Shown here one piece after another: positions 25,307-34,855 of a stretch of DNA of 54,684 bases; the first letter of the stretch is position 1; every line of letters starts with the position of its first letter. The DNA comes from Bacteroidales bacterium (GTDB taxonomy: Bacteria; Bacteroidota; Bacteroidia; Bacteroidales; UBA932). Below the pieces are notes generated by a model. It was not told the DNA's origin. It saw only the letters and a list, made by a program, of their open reading frames with translations, and made no database searches. Location: contig JAILIM010000108.1 of the NCBI GenBank assembly GCA_024695285.1, forward strand, positions 1 through 54,684, written 5' to 3'. The translations under genes and the position numbers were made by a program.

Positions 25307-27712
25307 ATGAAGCTTGTCCGCCTGATTGTTGAATCGGTTTTCCTCCTCCTTGCCGCCGTGTCCATCACGGAGGCGTGCGGCAAGGAGCCGGAACCCGTCG
25401 CCCGCTTTGAAGTGACGCCTGCGGCCCTGACGGTGGACGCCCTGGGTGGTCAGGTGTCCTTCAGCGTGCTATGTTCCGAAGACTGGATGGCCTCTGTCGA
25501 CCAGTCCTGGGCGAATCTGATGACTGTCAAAGGGAAAGGATCCGAGACGGCCGTAACCGTGAAAGCGTCGGCGTCGGAGAATCCGAATGCCGTGCAGCGT
25601 ACGGCCGTAATCACTGTCAGCACCCTGAGCGGAAAGAAGCAAAGCATAGAACTGGTCCAGGCCGCCGGAAGCGGAGTGCCTTCCGTGAAAGGCATTTCGA
25701 GTGCGCAGGACCTGCTTGCTTTCGCCGCCGCGGTCAACAGTGGCGGTCCTGTCAGTCCCTATATGGTGGACGGCGCCGTGACGCTCCTGAACGACATCGA
25801 CGCTTCTTCCATCAGCGAGTGGATTCCCGTCGGGACGAAAGACAACCCGTTCCGCGAGAATTTTGACGGCAAGGGGCACGTTATCAAGAATGTGCACTGG
25901 ACCGTGGATACCGACAAGTATCCCGATGCCGGCTTCATCGGATATGCCCGGAACGCGAGGGTGTCCAACCTCGTCTTCGGTTCCGAAGGAAGCAAGGTGT
26001 CCTTCAGCGGAAACGCTTCAGGAACCATAGGCGGCATCATCGGCAACGCGACGGGAGTGACCTTGACAGGCGTGACCAACAAGGCCGCCCTGAGCGTGGA
26101 GCATGGTTCCGTTAACCTGTGTTTCGGCGGGCTCTGCGGACGCACGGATGGCGCAACGGTCATCGGTGACGCCGAGTCGAAGAAGAAGTCCTGTGTTAAC
26201 GATGGCGATATTTCAGCATCGTTCGCATGCCGGAATGCCGGCCTGGTGGGCTACAACGCCGGAAAGATTGTGAACTGCACCAACAATGGAGCCATTACCG
26301 GCGTCGTCTCCTCCGACTTCGGTCCCGCATGGGGATGTGCCTACAATGCCGTCGCCGACCGGTTCACCGGGAATTACGGTTACGGCTCCGTCAACGGGCG
26401 GGCTTCCGTCCATTCCACGGCAGTCTATCCCGCTAAGGCCTACAACCTGGAAGAAAACACTGTCGACTGGACGCAGGACACTTACTTCGACTGGGAAGTC
26501 CTGGAAGAAAAACAGATTCACGCAGGCGTAAAATACAGCCACTGCTCCTTCACCGGAATGCCCCGTCACATGCACGTGCTGCAGATTGACCTCGGGAATC
26601 CGGATGTGGAACTGACCACTGCCTATGCCAACGAACAGGTGCCCAATCCCAATGCTAACAAGAACAGCAACAACGGCAAGAATCTCCGTGAGACCTTGTC
26701 GGAAGTGTGTTCCCGCAGGCGCTCGGAAGGGCAGAACATCATCGCCGGCATCAACACCGGATTCTTCGATTCCAATGACGGTATCTCCAGAGGTTTCCAT
26801 GTGGAAGAAGGCGAGCCCGTGTATGTCAACAATCCCGCCGTTGTCGCTGCGCTGAGCAACCATTCATGGGCGCTGACGGTATTTTCGGACAGGACGGCAT
26901 CCTGCGGAAAGAAGTCCCTGACTGCAAAGCTTGAAGCAGGCGGACAGGAGTACACCATCTGTTCCGTGAATGACACTATCCTCCGCCACGCATCCGCGAA
27001 ATATGAAGTGAATATGTACACGAACCGCTACAAGCAGTATCCGCATGCTTCTAAGAAGAGCATCACGAATCCGCTTGCGACGAATGTGCTGTATGTAATC
27101 GCTAAATATAAGGACAGCCCCGTGAAGGTCAACACCGGCTGGGCCGAGGCCGTCGTGAAAGAAATGCATAACGGCACCGGCACACCCATTTCTTCGGCGC
27201 CCTATCTTTCGGCGGCGGATGAAGTAGGATTTGCAGTGAGCGGCTCCAGCGCCCAGGCCTTGCTGTCTTCACTGAAAGCAGGGGATACAATCCGCTTGAA
27301 GTTCGACATGTCCATAGAAGGAGAGACCAAGCCCATATATACCCAGAACAGCAGCATGTACAGGCTGATGGAAAACGGCCAGGACGGCAGCAACACGCCG
27401 CCGACCGGGAACAATCTCTATACCACTTTCGACCCTATGACCTTCCCCGTGGTCAGCCAGGACGGCAAGACCGTGTGGCTGGTTGAGGTCGACGGCCGCC
27501 AAACCGACTATTCCTACGGCGTCAAGGGGTATGAGATGTTCCGTATCGCCCAAAAGCTGGGCGGCTGGAACGTGACCCGTTTCGACGGGGGCGGCTCTGC
27601 CTGCATGTGGGTGTATGACCCTTCGCAATCATCCGGTAAAATCGTCAACCGCGTCTCTGATTCCAAAGGCGAACGCAGTTGTCTCAATTATATGCTAGTC
27701 AGAATAAAATAA
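25307..27712 (+). CDS. Lipoprotein: BACON, GLUG-type region and phosphodiester-glycosidase (NAGPA) domain
   Basis: The 801-residue protein starts four bases after the SusD stop. The signal peptide ends at Cys24 (weak lipobox TEAC). A BACON/Ig-like domain follows (about 30-122, LTVDALGGQVSFSVLCSEDW), then a GLUG-type beta-helical region (about 127-370: DIDASSISEWIPVGT, NFDGKGHVIKNV, GLVGYNAGKIVNCTNNG). The C-terminal domain (about 415-801) matches the phosphodiester glycosidase family of human NAGPA: NIIAGINTGFFDS, DGGGSACMW (near 760) and NRVSDSKGERSCLNYMLVR. That family removes GlcNAc or related sugars from alpha-1-phosphodiester linkages. It resembles the C-terminal half of the protein at 37232. 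Predicted surface enzyme for a sugar-phosphodiester substrate. Confidence 0.87.
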   Translation: MKLVRLIVESVFLLLAAVSITEACGKEPEPVARFEVTPAALTVDALGGQVSFSVLCSEDWMASVDQSWANLMTVKGKGSETAVTVKASASENPNAVQRTAVITVSTLSGKKQSIELVQAAGSGVPSVKGISSAQDLLAFAAAVNSGGPVSPYMVDGAVTLLNDIDASSISEWIPVGTKDNPFRENFDGKGHVIKNVHWTVDTDKYPDAGFIGYARNARVSNLVFGSEGSKVSFSGNASGTIGGIIGNATGVTLTGVTNKAALSVEHGSVNLCFGGLCGRTDGATVIGDAESKKKSCVNDGDISASFACRNAGLVGYNAGKIVNCTNNGAITGVVSSDFGPAWGCAYNAVADRFTGNYGYGSVNGRASVHSTAVYPAKAYNLEENTVDWTQDTYFDWEVLEEKQIHAGVKYSHCSFTGMPRHMHVLQIDLGNPDVELTTAYANEQVPNPNANKNSNNGKNLRETLSEVCSRRRSEGQNIIAGINTGFFDSNDGISRGFHVEEGEPVYVNNPAVVAALSNHSWALTVFSDRTASCGKKSLTAKLEAGGQEYTICSVNDTILRHASAKYEVNMYTNRYKQYPHASKKSITNPLATNVLYVIAKYKDSPVKVNTGWAEAVVKEMHNGTGTPISSAPYLSAADEVGFAVSGSSAQALLSSLKAGDTIRLKFDMSIEGETKPIYTQNSSMYRLMENGQDGSNTPPTGNNLYTTFDPMTFPVVSQDGKTVWLVEVDGRQTDYSYGVKGYEMFRIAQKLGGWNVTRFDGGGSACMWVYDPSQSSGKIVNRVSDSKGERSCLNYMLVRIK

Positions 27713-27729
27713 TTAATAATAGCAGCAAA

Positions 27730-30528
27730 ATGAAAAACCAAGTCAAACTGATCTGCCTGTCACTGGCCGCCATATTGATGGTCATGTCCTGCGTAAAGGA
27801 GGCCGAGCAGATTACATTCTCTTCGGATCCGGCTGCCCTGGCCGATGTTCCGTGCAAGGATCCTTCCGATCAGGTCCTGAACCTGACCACAAACGCGAAC
27901 TGGATCGTTGTGACGCCTACCTGGGTCAAGGCTGATCCCATTTTTGGTAGCGGCAACGCAATCGTCAGTTTTACCGTAGAGAGTACTTACATCAACGAGA
28001 AGACGGATGTAGCTCCCCGTTCCGGTGAGATTGTGTTCTCCGGCGGAGGGAAGTCATACACCGTCCCTATCTCCCAGCTCGGCTATACCGTGCCCTATGA
28101 TCCGTCGGCCAGCATCGGAGGCATTCCTGATGTGGACGAATTCATGAAGTTCGTTGAGGCGGTGAACAATAATGACGGCACATCACGCTGGCAGAACGCA
28201 TCCAAGGAGATCAAACTGCTCGCAGATATCAACCTGTCCGAGTTCAAGGAATGGACGCCTATCGGTAATCCCGAGACGGTCAGCAACGGCAACTATGCCG
28301 GCGCTTATACAGGCGGCTCATTCAAGGGCGTTTTCGACGGTGACGGCCACACCATCTCCGGCTTCAATCCCACCGTCAAGGTCCCTGCAAACGGCACTTT
28401 CGGCCTCTTCGGCGTACTCGACGGTGCAACCGTCAAGAACCTTAACATCGTGACCGACCTTGAAATCTCGGCGGAAGCCCAGGCCGACGCCGGCGTCCTG
28501 GTGGGAACCGCAATCTCTTCCACCATCCAGAACGTCAAGGTCAGCGGAAAGATCACGTCTGCCGGTACCGGTGAATCGAAGCGCTTTGCCCTGGGCGGCA
28601 TCGCCGGATTCATATTCAACACGGGAACCGGCCTCAGCACCGTCAAGGACTGCACGATCAACCTCACTGTCAATGCGGACTGCGGAAGCAATACGGGCAA
28701 CGGTGCTGCCGGCGCAATGTACGGCGGCGTTGCAGGCTTCGTGACCACTGCCCAGGATGACTCGGTGAACACTATTGAGAACTGCGTCAACAATGGTGAG
28801 ATTACCGCCAAACTTGGCCGTTGCTCCGGTATCGTTGCCACGGCAAACTTCGGCGGCCGTCTCCTGAACTGTACGAACAACGCCAACCAGGTCAACACCA
28901 TCGCCAACGGCCGTATAGGCAACGTCGTGTCCGTGCTGTATAAGAATGCAGTTGTGGAGGGCCTGGTGAACAACGGTAACCTTACGACGACAGCTTCCGA
29001 CACCCACGCCGGAGCCATTATCTCCTTCTTCAACGATGACGCCATCGTCATGAAGGGAGGCAAGAATACGGGTACCATCATTGCCGCGAACACTAAATAC
29101 AGGGGCCTCATCGGTGCCAACGTCGCCAAGTTTGCATCCATCAGCGGGGTCACCGTCGGCGGAAAACTCGGAACATATAAGGAAGACGGTAACCACGAGA
29201 TGGTTGACGTGAATGCCGGAAACTTCACCGAATACATCGGCGTAGTCCCGGATGCCAACAAGGAGAAGATCTCCGACCTTACCTGGGACGGCGAGGCTGC
29301 ACCGCCGGCACCGACCGTGAAGGGAATCGGTTCCGCCGCTGACCTGAAGGAATTCGCCGAACTGGTGAAATCCGGAGGCGACGTGAGCAAATTCCTTGTC
29401 GACGGCGTGCTCGCACTTGGTGCCGATATCGACCTGGGCGGTGCGGAATGGACTCCTATCGGAGCCGGTTCCGTGACGAATGCCGGTGTGATAACGGACG
29501 GAGATGTCCCGTTCACGGGCGTTTTCGACGGCCAGGGCCACGTTGTCGACAATTTCAAGATCAGCGTTCCCGCCGATGCGGTTGCGGGTTATGCCGCCGG
29601 TCTCTTCGGTATCCTCAGCGGCGCGACCGTGAAGAACGTCGTCATCGGCCCCAAGGCCGTCTTTGAAGGACAGAGTGCTGCTATGTCCTTCATCGGAGGC
29701 GTGGCTGGCTTTGCGCTTAACTCCACCGTCGAGGGCTGCACGAACAAGGCGACCATGAGCGTGACGGCGGCCAAGGACGACACCCGCGAATGCCTTGCCG
29801 GCATCGTCGGTGAGATGTACACTGCCGAAGGCGACTACGCAAGCTATGTCAAGAACTGCGTAAACGAAGGCAACATCACTTCCAAGAATTCCGTGAATAC
29901 CAAAAACGGCGGCACCGGCCTTTCCGTCGCCGGAATCGTGGGCTTCTCCGACGGCAAGAACTTCAACTTTATCCAGAACTGCACCAACAAGGTGGCCATT
30001 GCGGCCGAGGCTACCCGCCTGGCCGGAATCGTGGCTTCTGCAAATGCCAAGACCAAGGTCGAAGACTGCGTCAACGAGGGCAAGATTTCCGGACTGGACG
30101 TGAAGGCAAGCAACAGCCGTGTCGGCGGCATCTGCTCCGCCGGCAGCACCGACGACGTCTTCACCCGTTGCATCAACAGGGGAGACATCGTATTCGACAA
30201 GGCCGGAGACACGACCCACGGTTATGCCGCCGGCATCCTGGGCCAGTCCAACAACCCCATCACGATTGAAGCCTGCGAGAACTACGGAGCCATCCTGTCC
30301 GACATGATCAAGGCAAGCACCGTCTATATGGGTGCCATTCTGGGCAATGCAAACAGTAAAGCCGTCACTATCAAGAACTGCAAGGTCGGCGGAAAGGTCG
30401 GCCCCCTGACTGCGGATTCGGACTATCAGGTCGTGACCCTGACCCCGGAGAACTTTGAAAAATACATAACCCTCGCTACATCCAAGGCAGGTAACTGCAA
30501 ATTCGAAGGAAATGTTTGCGGGAACTAA
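27730..30528 (+). CDS. GLUG-repeat lipoprotein with BACON-like N domain
   Basis: The 932-residue lipoprotein has lipobox VMSC (Cys21); this ATG is chosen because it gives that signal. A BACON-like domain (about 25-125) precedes two long GLUG arrays, about 137-530 and 531-930. Each array begins with the same type of block (KLLADINLSEFKEWTPIG / LGADIDLGGAEWTPIG) and then FDGDGHTISGF / FDGQGHVVDNF, LFGVLDGATVKNL / LFGILSGATVKNV, followed by repeated CxNxGxI units. GLUG arrays form solenoid beta folds in surface adhesins and proteases; no catalytic domain is seen. It is likely to bind substrate or scaffold the other surface proteins. It starts 17 bases after the preceding stop. Confidence 0.85.
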   Translation: MKNQVKLICLSLAAILMVMSCVKEAEQITFSSDPAALADVPCKDPSDQVLNLTTNANWIVVTPTWVKADPIFGSGNAIVSFTVESTYINEKTDVAPRSGEIVFSGGGKSYTVPISQLGYTVPYDPSASIGGIPDVDEFMKFVEAVNNNDGTSRWQNASKEIKLLADINLSEFKEWTPIGNPETVSNGNYAGAYTGGSFKGVFDGDGHTISGFNPTVKVPANGTFGLFGVLDGATVKNLNIVTDLEISAEAQADAGVLVGTAISSTIQNVKVSGKITSAGTGESKRFALGGIAGFIFNTGTGLSTVKDCTINLTVNADCGSNTGNGAAGAMYGGVAGFVTTAQDDSVNTIENCVNNGEITAKLGRCSGIVATANFGGRLLNCTNNANQVNTIANGRIGNVVSVLYKNAVVEGLVNNGNLTTTASDTHAGAIISFFNDDAIVMKGGKNTGTIIAANTKYRGLIGANVAKFASISGVTVGGKLGTYKEDGNHEMVDVNAGNFTEYIGVVPDANKEKISDLTWDGEAAPPAPTVKGIGSAADLKEFAELVKSGGDVSKFLVDGVLALGADIDLGGAEWTPIGAGSVTNAGVITDGDVPFTGVFDGQGHVVDNFKISVPADAVAGYAAGLFGILSGATVKNVVIGPKAVFEGQSAAMSFIGGVAGFALNSTVEGCTNKATMSVTAAKDDTRECLAGIVGEMYTAEGDYASYVKNCVNEGNITSKNSVNTKNGGTGLSVAGIVGFSDGKNFNFIQNCTNKVAIAAEATRLAGIVASANAKTKVEDCVNEGKISGLDVKASNSRVGGICSAGSTDDVFTRCINRGDIVFDKAGDTTHGYAAGILGQSNNPITIEACENYGAILSDMIKASTVYMGAILGNANSKAVTIKNCKVGGKVGPLTADSDYQVVTLTPENFEKYITLATSKAGNCKFEGNVCGN

Positions 30529-30529
30529 C

Positions 30530-31894
30530 GTGGAGACGAAACTGTTTATCATGAAAGCTGCCGCCGTATTTGCGGCGGCGGCCTTCATGCTGACAGGATG
30601 CACGGGCCCTATTCCGGCGGCTTCGGAAACGGTCAAGGATAAAATGTCCTTCCTGCAGAACGAATGCACCGTTTTTGAAGGCGAAGAAATAGCCGTACCC
30701 GTGTCGTATCAGGTCTTTGACAGAGGCGTTTATGTCAAGGCCGACTATGATTTTACTGCCAATCCGCAGGGTGTGAATATCACCTCTTCAAATCCGGAAG
30801 TCGCTTCGGTGGCGTCCGGGATAATCAAAGGTTTGAAGGAAGGTAGCGCGATACTGTCGCTGTCCTCGGATAAAATCCAGGCAAAAGGGCAGCTGGGTGT
30901 GACGGTAAAGGCTAACGAAAACACTCCTGCAGCCTCTTTCAACCAGGACATTACGCAGCCTTTGACCGCCGACATGATAGCACTGCCGCTGGGTCTGCAG
31001 ACCGGCATGCAGAGTTTTGATATCGACAAGCGCGGGCGTTTCTATATGTCCACGGAGGATGCTACATCCATGAGGGTGTGTGCCCTGAATATGGATGGAT
31101 CCAAGGTCGGAGGCGATATGGTGCTGCCCAGCGGCGGCCACGGTGACGGCTTCAGCATCGAGTACGATGCCGATGACGTCTATTTCTGGACCAGCGGCAC
31201 AATGGGGGATCATACCGACAACGGAGGTTATTCCGGCGGCAAGGCCAACGGTCCGGACGTGCGCCTGGTATGCCGTCATAAATTCAAGGCAGGCGTTACG
31301 GAATATGCCGAAGATGCCCTTGAACATTTCTATCTGAATGACAACGGTGCCCGCTTTGCCGATGTGGACACCGAGCATGACGTGATAGCCCTGTGGACCT
31401 ATGAAAACAGCAGTGATTACATCTATGTGTACCGGCTGTCCGAGATCCGTAACGCCCAGACTGTCACGGTGAAAGTCACCCGGGAATCACATAACCAGGG
31501 GAAGAGTGTGACGGCCTACAATCTGAATACCGTCACGCCGCTCGCCCGCTTCCCATGGAAACGCAAGGGCGTGACCACCGGCAATACGAACAGCGGCGCC
31601 GTCCAGGGCCTGTGTGTATATGCAGACAGGATCTATGTGACTTCGGGCGCCAAGAACGATGAGGCTACGCTGATGTCGGTCATGGACTTCAGCGGGAATA
31701 TCGTACAGCAGCTTGTGAAAGTCGGCGTGTCGGCCGACAAGCAGCAGCTTATCAAACTGAATCTGTCTTCCGACGGGACTTTCGAACCTGAAGGCGTCCA
31801 TATACGCAAGGGACAGATGTATCTGGGCTTTGTGGGCGATTACCCTACGTCAGGATCAAAGAAACACACGTGTATAATTAAACTGAAGGACTAA
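30530..31894 (+). CDS. Lipoprotein with Ig-like segment and possible TagC/P68-type beta-propeller
   Basis: The protein has about 454 residues. The start is uncertain: GTG at 30530, one base after the upstream stop, is used; ATG at 30551 gives a shorter signal peptide; an upstream ATG at 30512 overlaps the previous gene. All reach lipobox LTGC. Residues about 30-125 look like a Big_2/Ig-like domain (NPQGVNITSSNPEVASVASG, GIIKGLKEGSAILSLSS). The rest shows propeller-like repeats: MQSFDIDKRGRFYMST, GGHGDGFSIEYDADDVYFWTSG, GAVQGLCVYADRIYVTSG, EGVHIRKGQMYLGF. The GGHG-D motif recalls propellers of the phage P68 receptor-binding protein and TagC group, which would fit binding of a teichoic-acid-like polymer. 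That link is from memory and is weak. Confidence 0.7.
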   Translation: METKLFIMKAAAVFAAAAFMLTGCTGPIPAASETVKDKMSFLQNECTVFEGEEIAVPVSYQVFDRGVYVKADYDFTANPQGVNITSSNPEVASVASGIIKGLKEGSAILSLSSDKIQAKGQLGVTVKANENTPAASFNQDITQPLTADMIALPLGLQTGMQSFDIDKRGRFYMSTEDATSMRVCALNMDGSKVGGDMVLPSGGHGDGFSIEYDADDVYFWTSGTMGDHTDNGGYSGGKANGPDVRLVCRHKFKAGVTEYAEDALEHFYLNDNGARFADVDTEHDVIALWTYENSSDYIYVYRLSEIRNAQTVTVKVTRESHNQGKSVTAYNLNTVTPLARFPWKRKGVTTGNTNSGAVQGLCVYADRIYVTSGAKNDEATLMSVMDFSGNIVQQLVKVGVSADKQQLIKLNLSSDGTFEPEGVHIRKGQMYLGFVGDYPTSGSKKHTCIIKLKD

Positions 31895-31934
31895 TAGCTG
31901 GAACTAACAATTAAATCATATAAATCGCATCATT

Positions 31935-32063
31935 ATGACAGAGAACAGTTATAAAACACCTGACACAAAGGTGATTGTAATCAATGTCCGGGATATATTG
32001 CTCTATTCCGGGTTGAGAAACATGGGGGACAACGAAGTCTACATGGAATCTCTTGACGAATAA
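31935..32063 (+). CDS. Microprotein C of the Y-x2-P / S-G family
   Basis: The 42-residue frame begins MTENSYKTPDTKV. Tyr6-x2-Pro9 and Ser25-Gly26 keep the family spacing (16 residues from Pro to Ser). It differs from the others in a hydrophobic middle (VIVINVRDILLYSG), no Cys, and an acidic end without Trp (YMESLDE). It lies inside the large array, 40 bases after one lipoprotein gene and 17 bases before the next, which has a Shine-Dalgarno sequence in the gap. Function unknown. Confidence 0.62.
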   Translation: MTENSYKTPDTKVIVINVRDILLYSGLRNMGDNEVYMESLDE

Positions 32064-32065
32064 TT

Positions 32066-32072
32066 AAGGAGG
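32066..32072 (+). promoter_or_regulatory. Strong Shine-Dalgarno sequence
   Basis: AAGGAGG lies eight bases before the ATG at 32081 and two bases after the microprotein C stop. Confidence 0.65.
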
Positions 32073-32080
32073 CTACGATT

Positions 32081-34849
32081 ATGAAGACAAGATACATCTT
32101 ACTGGCCGCTATGGCCCTCTTCGCTTTCTCCTGCACGCCTAAACTGGAACCGGAACAGGAAGTCCAGCCGCAATCCGGCGAGCGTGTCACCATCAAAGTC
32201 TCCACTTCTGAAAGCCTGGGCACGAAAGTGACCCTGACCGAAGCAAGTGACAGGAAGGCTATGAACCTGGAATGGGAAGATTCCGACATTCTTTCCATCA
32301 ACGGAAACGAGTTTTCGGTGGCCAACATCATAAGTGCCCACGAGGCGGAATTCAACGGTACGGCTCCTGCCAGCAGCCCCTATACCATTATCTATCCCGG
32401 CAGCTACACCGACGCGGCGGCTTTCAACGCACGCAGTTATACCGCCCAGGCCCAGAGCGGCAATTCTTCCACCGCACACCTGGAGTACAACGCCATGCTT
32501 TCCGGCGTGAATGATTATCAGGAGCCCAAGTTCGACGCGGGCTGGGCTGCGGAAAAGGGCGGTGCCCTGGTCCAGAACGGCGTGATCCAGCTGCGCCTGC
32601 AGCTGCCTGATGCCGTTACGGCAGTCAATTCCGTTTCCCTGCTTGCCTCCCGCGAAGTCTTTCCGACCACCAATGCGGGTGATGTCAAGGTCGCCGGGCA
32701 GACGCTTGCAATGGGCGGAGCCGCTCCGGCAAACCACATCATCGAAGCTTATATGATGTTCTCTGCAGCAGGCGTGGAATTCCAGGCAGGTGATGAACTA
32801 AGCGTCATCGTGGACACTCCCGATGCCATGTATGTCCGTACGCTGCCCATGACCGCACAGACCTGGACCGGCGGCAGCCAGTACACCATCCAGTGCAAGG
32901 TCCTGACGGAGAACAGCTTCGAGATCAACAATGCTTCCGACCTGGAAACATTCCGCGACGGCGTGAACAGCGGCAGCATGCTGTGGGCCACCTGCCAAGT
33001 GAAACTAGGTCAGGATATTGACTGCTCAAGTATCTCCGGCTGGACTCCTATCGGAAACGGCACTTTTACCCCCACTGAAAGTGGAACTGTTTCCGCAGAG
33101 TGGACGGAGCCAGCTTTCAAGGGGACCTTCGATGGACAGGGTTTTGCCATCAAGAACCTTGTTATGACCAGTTCTCCGGAGACCTATACTCCTTATGGTC
33201 TGTTTGGTATCCTTTACGGTGCGAAGGTCAAAAACCTTATATTGGGAGCGGCCAGCGGAGATACCGGAGCATTGACCGCTACTCCACAAGGACGCATGGA
33301 TGCAGGAGCACTGGCCGGCGTCTCTTACGGATCGACCATTGAGAACGTTACCAATTACTTCCCGATGACCATCCCCGACAACAGCTCTGCGAACCGTGTC
33401 GCCCTCGGAATGGTGGGATATGTCTATGGAGATGCCGCATCCGGTCTTTCGACACTGAGCGGATTGAACAATTACGGCAAAGTCACGGCTACACAATCCA
33501 GTGCCAATACAGGCAATGGAGCCACCGGTGTCCATGTGGCAGGTATCGCCGGTTTTGGAAATACGGGTGCCTCATCTGTTATCAACCAAATCAATACCTG
33601 TACCAACCACGCAGAAATTGATGCAAATACCGGCCGTTGCGCTGGGATACTTGGAGCGGCCAATTCCCGCACGGCCATCTCCGGGTGTAACAATCGAGGA
33701 TATGTGCACAACAGTTTCAATAGCGCCCGAGTGGGAGGTATCTGCGTTATCCTGGGCAGTAATGCTTCCATAACTAGTAGCCATAACTATGGAAATGTTG
33801 AGGTGTTGTCCAGTGGAAGCGGCAATGTAGGAGGTATTGTCTGCCTTGTCAATTCTGATACGGCAGAGATTTCCGGCAGTTCCAATGAAGGAGCTGTGAC
33901 TGGTGCGACGTATGTCGGCGGCATTGCAGCGAACCTTGCCGTTGGAACAATTACCCAATGCGTCAACACTGGTGCCATAACCGGAACTCAGTATGTTGGT
34001 GGCATCGTGGGACGACAGGGTAATAACACCGGATGGCCTTATCTGAATAAATGCCGTTCGAACGCAACCATTACCGCTTCATCCGATGGCGCATCCTGCG
34101 CCGGTGGAATTGCCGGGCAGATGCTGGGAGGTGTACTGAACACTTGCTTTGCAAAAGGTGCCGTTGTCGCGGCCGGCTACGACGTGGGCGGTATTGTGGG
34201 GCAGATGTATTGCAACCAGTCATCGGGACAATCCTACGGCCGTATGTATGTCTACGATTGCGTGGCTGCGGCAAATGTAACCTCTTCCCGTACTACCGGG
34301 GCAGCGAATCTAGGCGGAGTAATAGGTCGTCTCATTAGGAAGAATGATAGTAATAACAGCAGTCAATATATGGCAGTTGACAACTGCATTGGTCTGAACC
34401 AGATGCTCTCGGCGGGGGCTCGCACTTATGTAGGCGCATTTGTAGGACAGGTCACTGCCGGTGCTAAGACCAATCACGGATATGTACGGGTTCGAAATAA
34501 CATCTCATTGGTGGAAGACGCGAATATGTCTGCGACGTCTGGTACCAATAGGGGTGGATTTGTTGGAGCTATGCCCTATGGCTTAATGCAACATGCTTAC
34601 TATGTTGTTTCGGACAACAGCCAGACTATCGGTGATTCCGATAATACAACGACGTCGGATATCACCAAGTCCGATGCCGCGACTCTTACAAGTGACGCTT
34701 TCTGCTCTGCTCACTCATCCAGGGCCACGGGATACAGCCTTAACGTAAATGGACAGAACTACAAGTCTACTGGCTGGACAATCCCTTCCGGATGTTCATA
34801 TCCTGTCCCTTCAACCCTCGCCGCTCTCGGAGAGGATTATTATAAGTAG
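32081..34849 (+). CDS. Lipoprotein: fimbrillin-like N domain and GLUG repeats
   Basis: The 922-residue lipoprotein has lipobox AFSC (Cys18). Residues about 25-270 resemble fimbrillin/Mfa2-type N domains (NLEWEDSDILSINGNEF, YTIIYPGSYTDAAAF). From about 285 onward there is a long GLUG solenoid (LGQDIDCSSISGWTPIGNG, FKGTFDGQGFAIKNLVM, LFGILYGAKVKNLIL, then repeated CVNTGAITGTQYVGGIVG-like units). No catalytic domain is seen. From roughly 33000 on, codons end in A or T more often than in the first 300 residues, so the repeat part may have a different history. The histidine phosphatase gene starts six bases after the stop. Confidence 0.84.
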   Translation: MKTRYILLAAMALFAFSCTPKLEPEQEVQPQSGERVTIKVSTSESLGTKVTLTEASDRKAMNLEWEDSDILSINGNEFSVANIISAHEAEFNGTAPASSPYTIIYPGSYTDAAAFNARSYTAQAQSGNSSTAHLEYNAMLSGVNDYQEPKFDAGWAAEKGGALVQNGVIQLRLQLPDAVTAVNSVSLLASREVFPTTNAGDVKVAGQTLAMGGAAPANHIIEAYMMFSAAGVEFQAGDELSVIVDTPDAMYVRTLPMTAQTWTGGSQYTIQCKVLTENSFEINNASDLETFRDGVNSGSMLWATCQVKLGQDIDCSSISGWTPIGNGTFTPTESGTVSAEWTEPAFKGTFDGQGFAIKNLVMTSSPETYTPYGLFGILYGAKVKNLILGAASGDTGALTATPQGRMDAGALAGVSYGSTIENVTNYFPMTIPDNSSANRVALGMVGYVYGDAASGLSTLSGLNNYGKVTATQSSANTGNGATGVHVAGIAGFGNTGASSVINQINTCTNHAEIDANTGRCAGILGAANSRTAISGCNNRGYVHNSFNSARVGGICVILGSNASITSSHNYGNVEVLSSGSGNVGGIVCLVNSDTAEISGSSNEGAVTGATYVGGIAANLAVGTITQCVNTGAITGTQYVGGIVGRQGNNTGWPYLNKCRSNATITASSDGASCAGGIAGQMLGGVLNTCFAKGAVVAAGYDVGGIVGQMYCNQSSGQSYGRMYVYDCVAAANVTSSRTTGAANLGGVIGRLIRKNDSNNSSQYMAVDNCIGLNQMLSAGARTYVGAFVGQVTAGAKTNHGYVRVRNNISLVEDANMSATSGTNRGGFVGAMPYGLMQHAYYVVSDNSQTIGDSDNTTTSDITKSDAATLTSDAFCSAHSSRATGYSLNVNGQNYKSTGWTIPSGCSYPVPSTLAALGEDYYK

Positions 34850-34855
34850 TAAAGC

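Noticed and set aside
28318..30669. Long minus-strand frame opposite the GLUG lipoprotein
   Set aside because: Same reasoning: it mirrors the repetitive GLUG coding sequence and has no start context or recognisable protein features.
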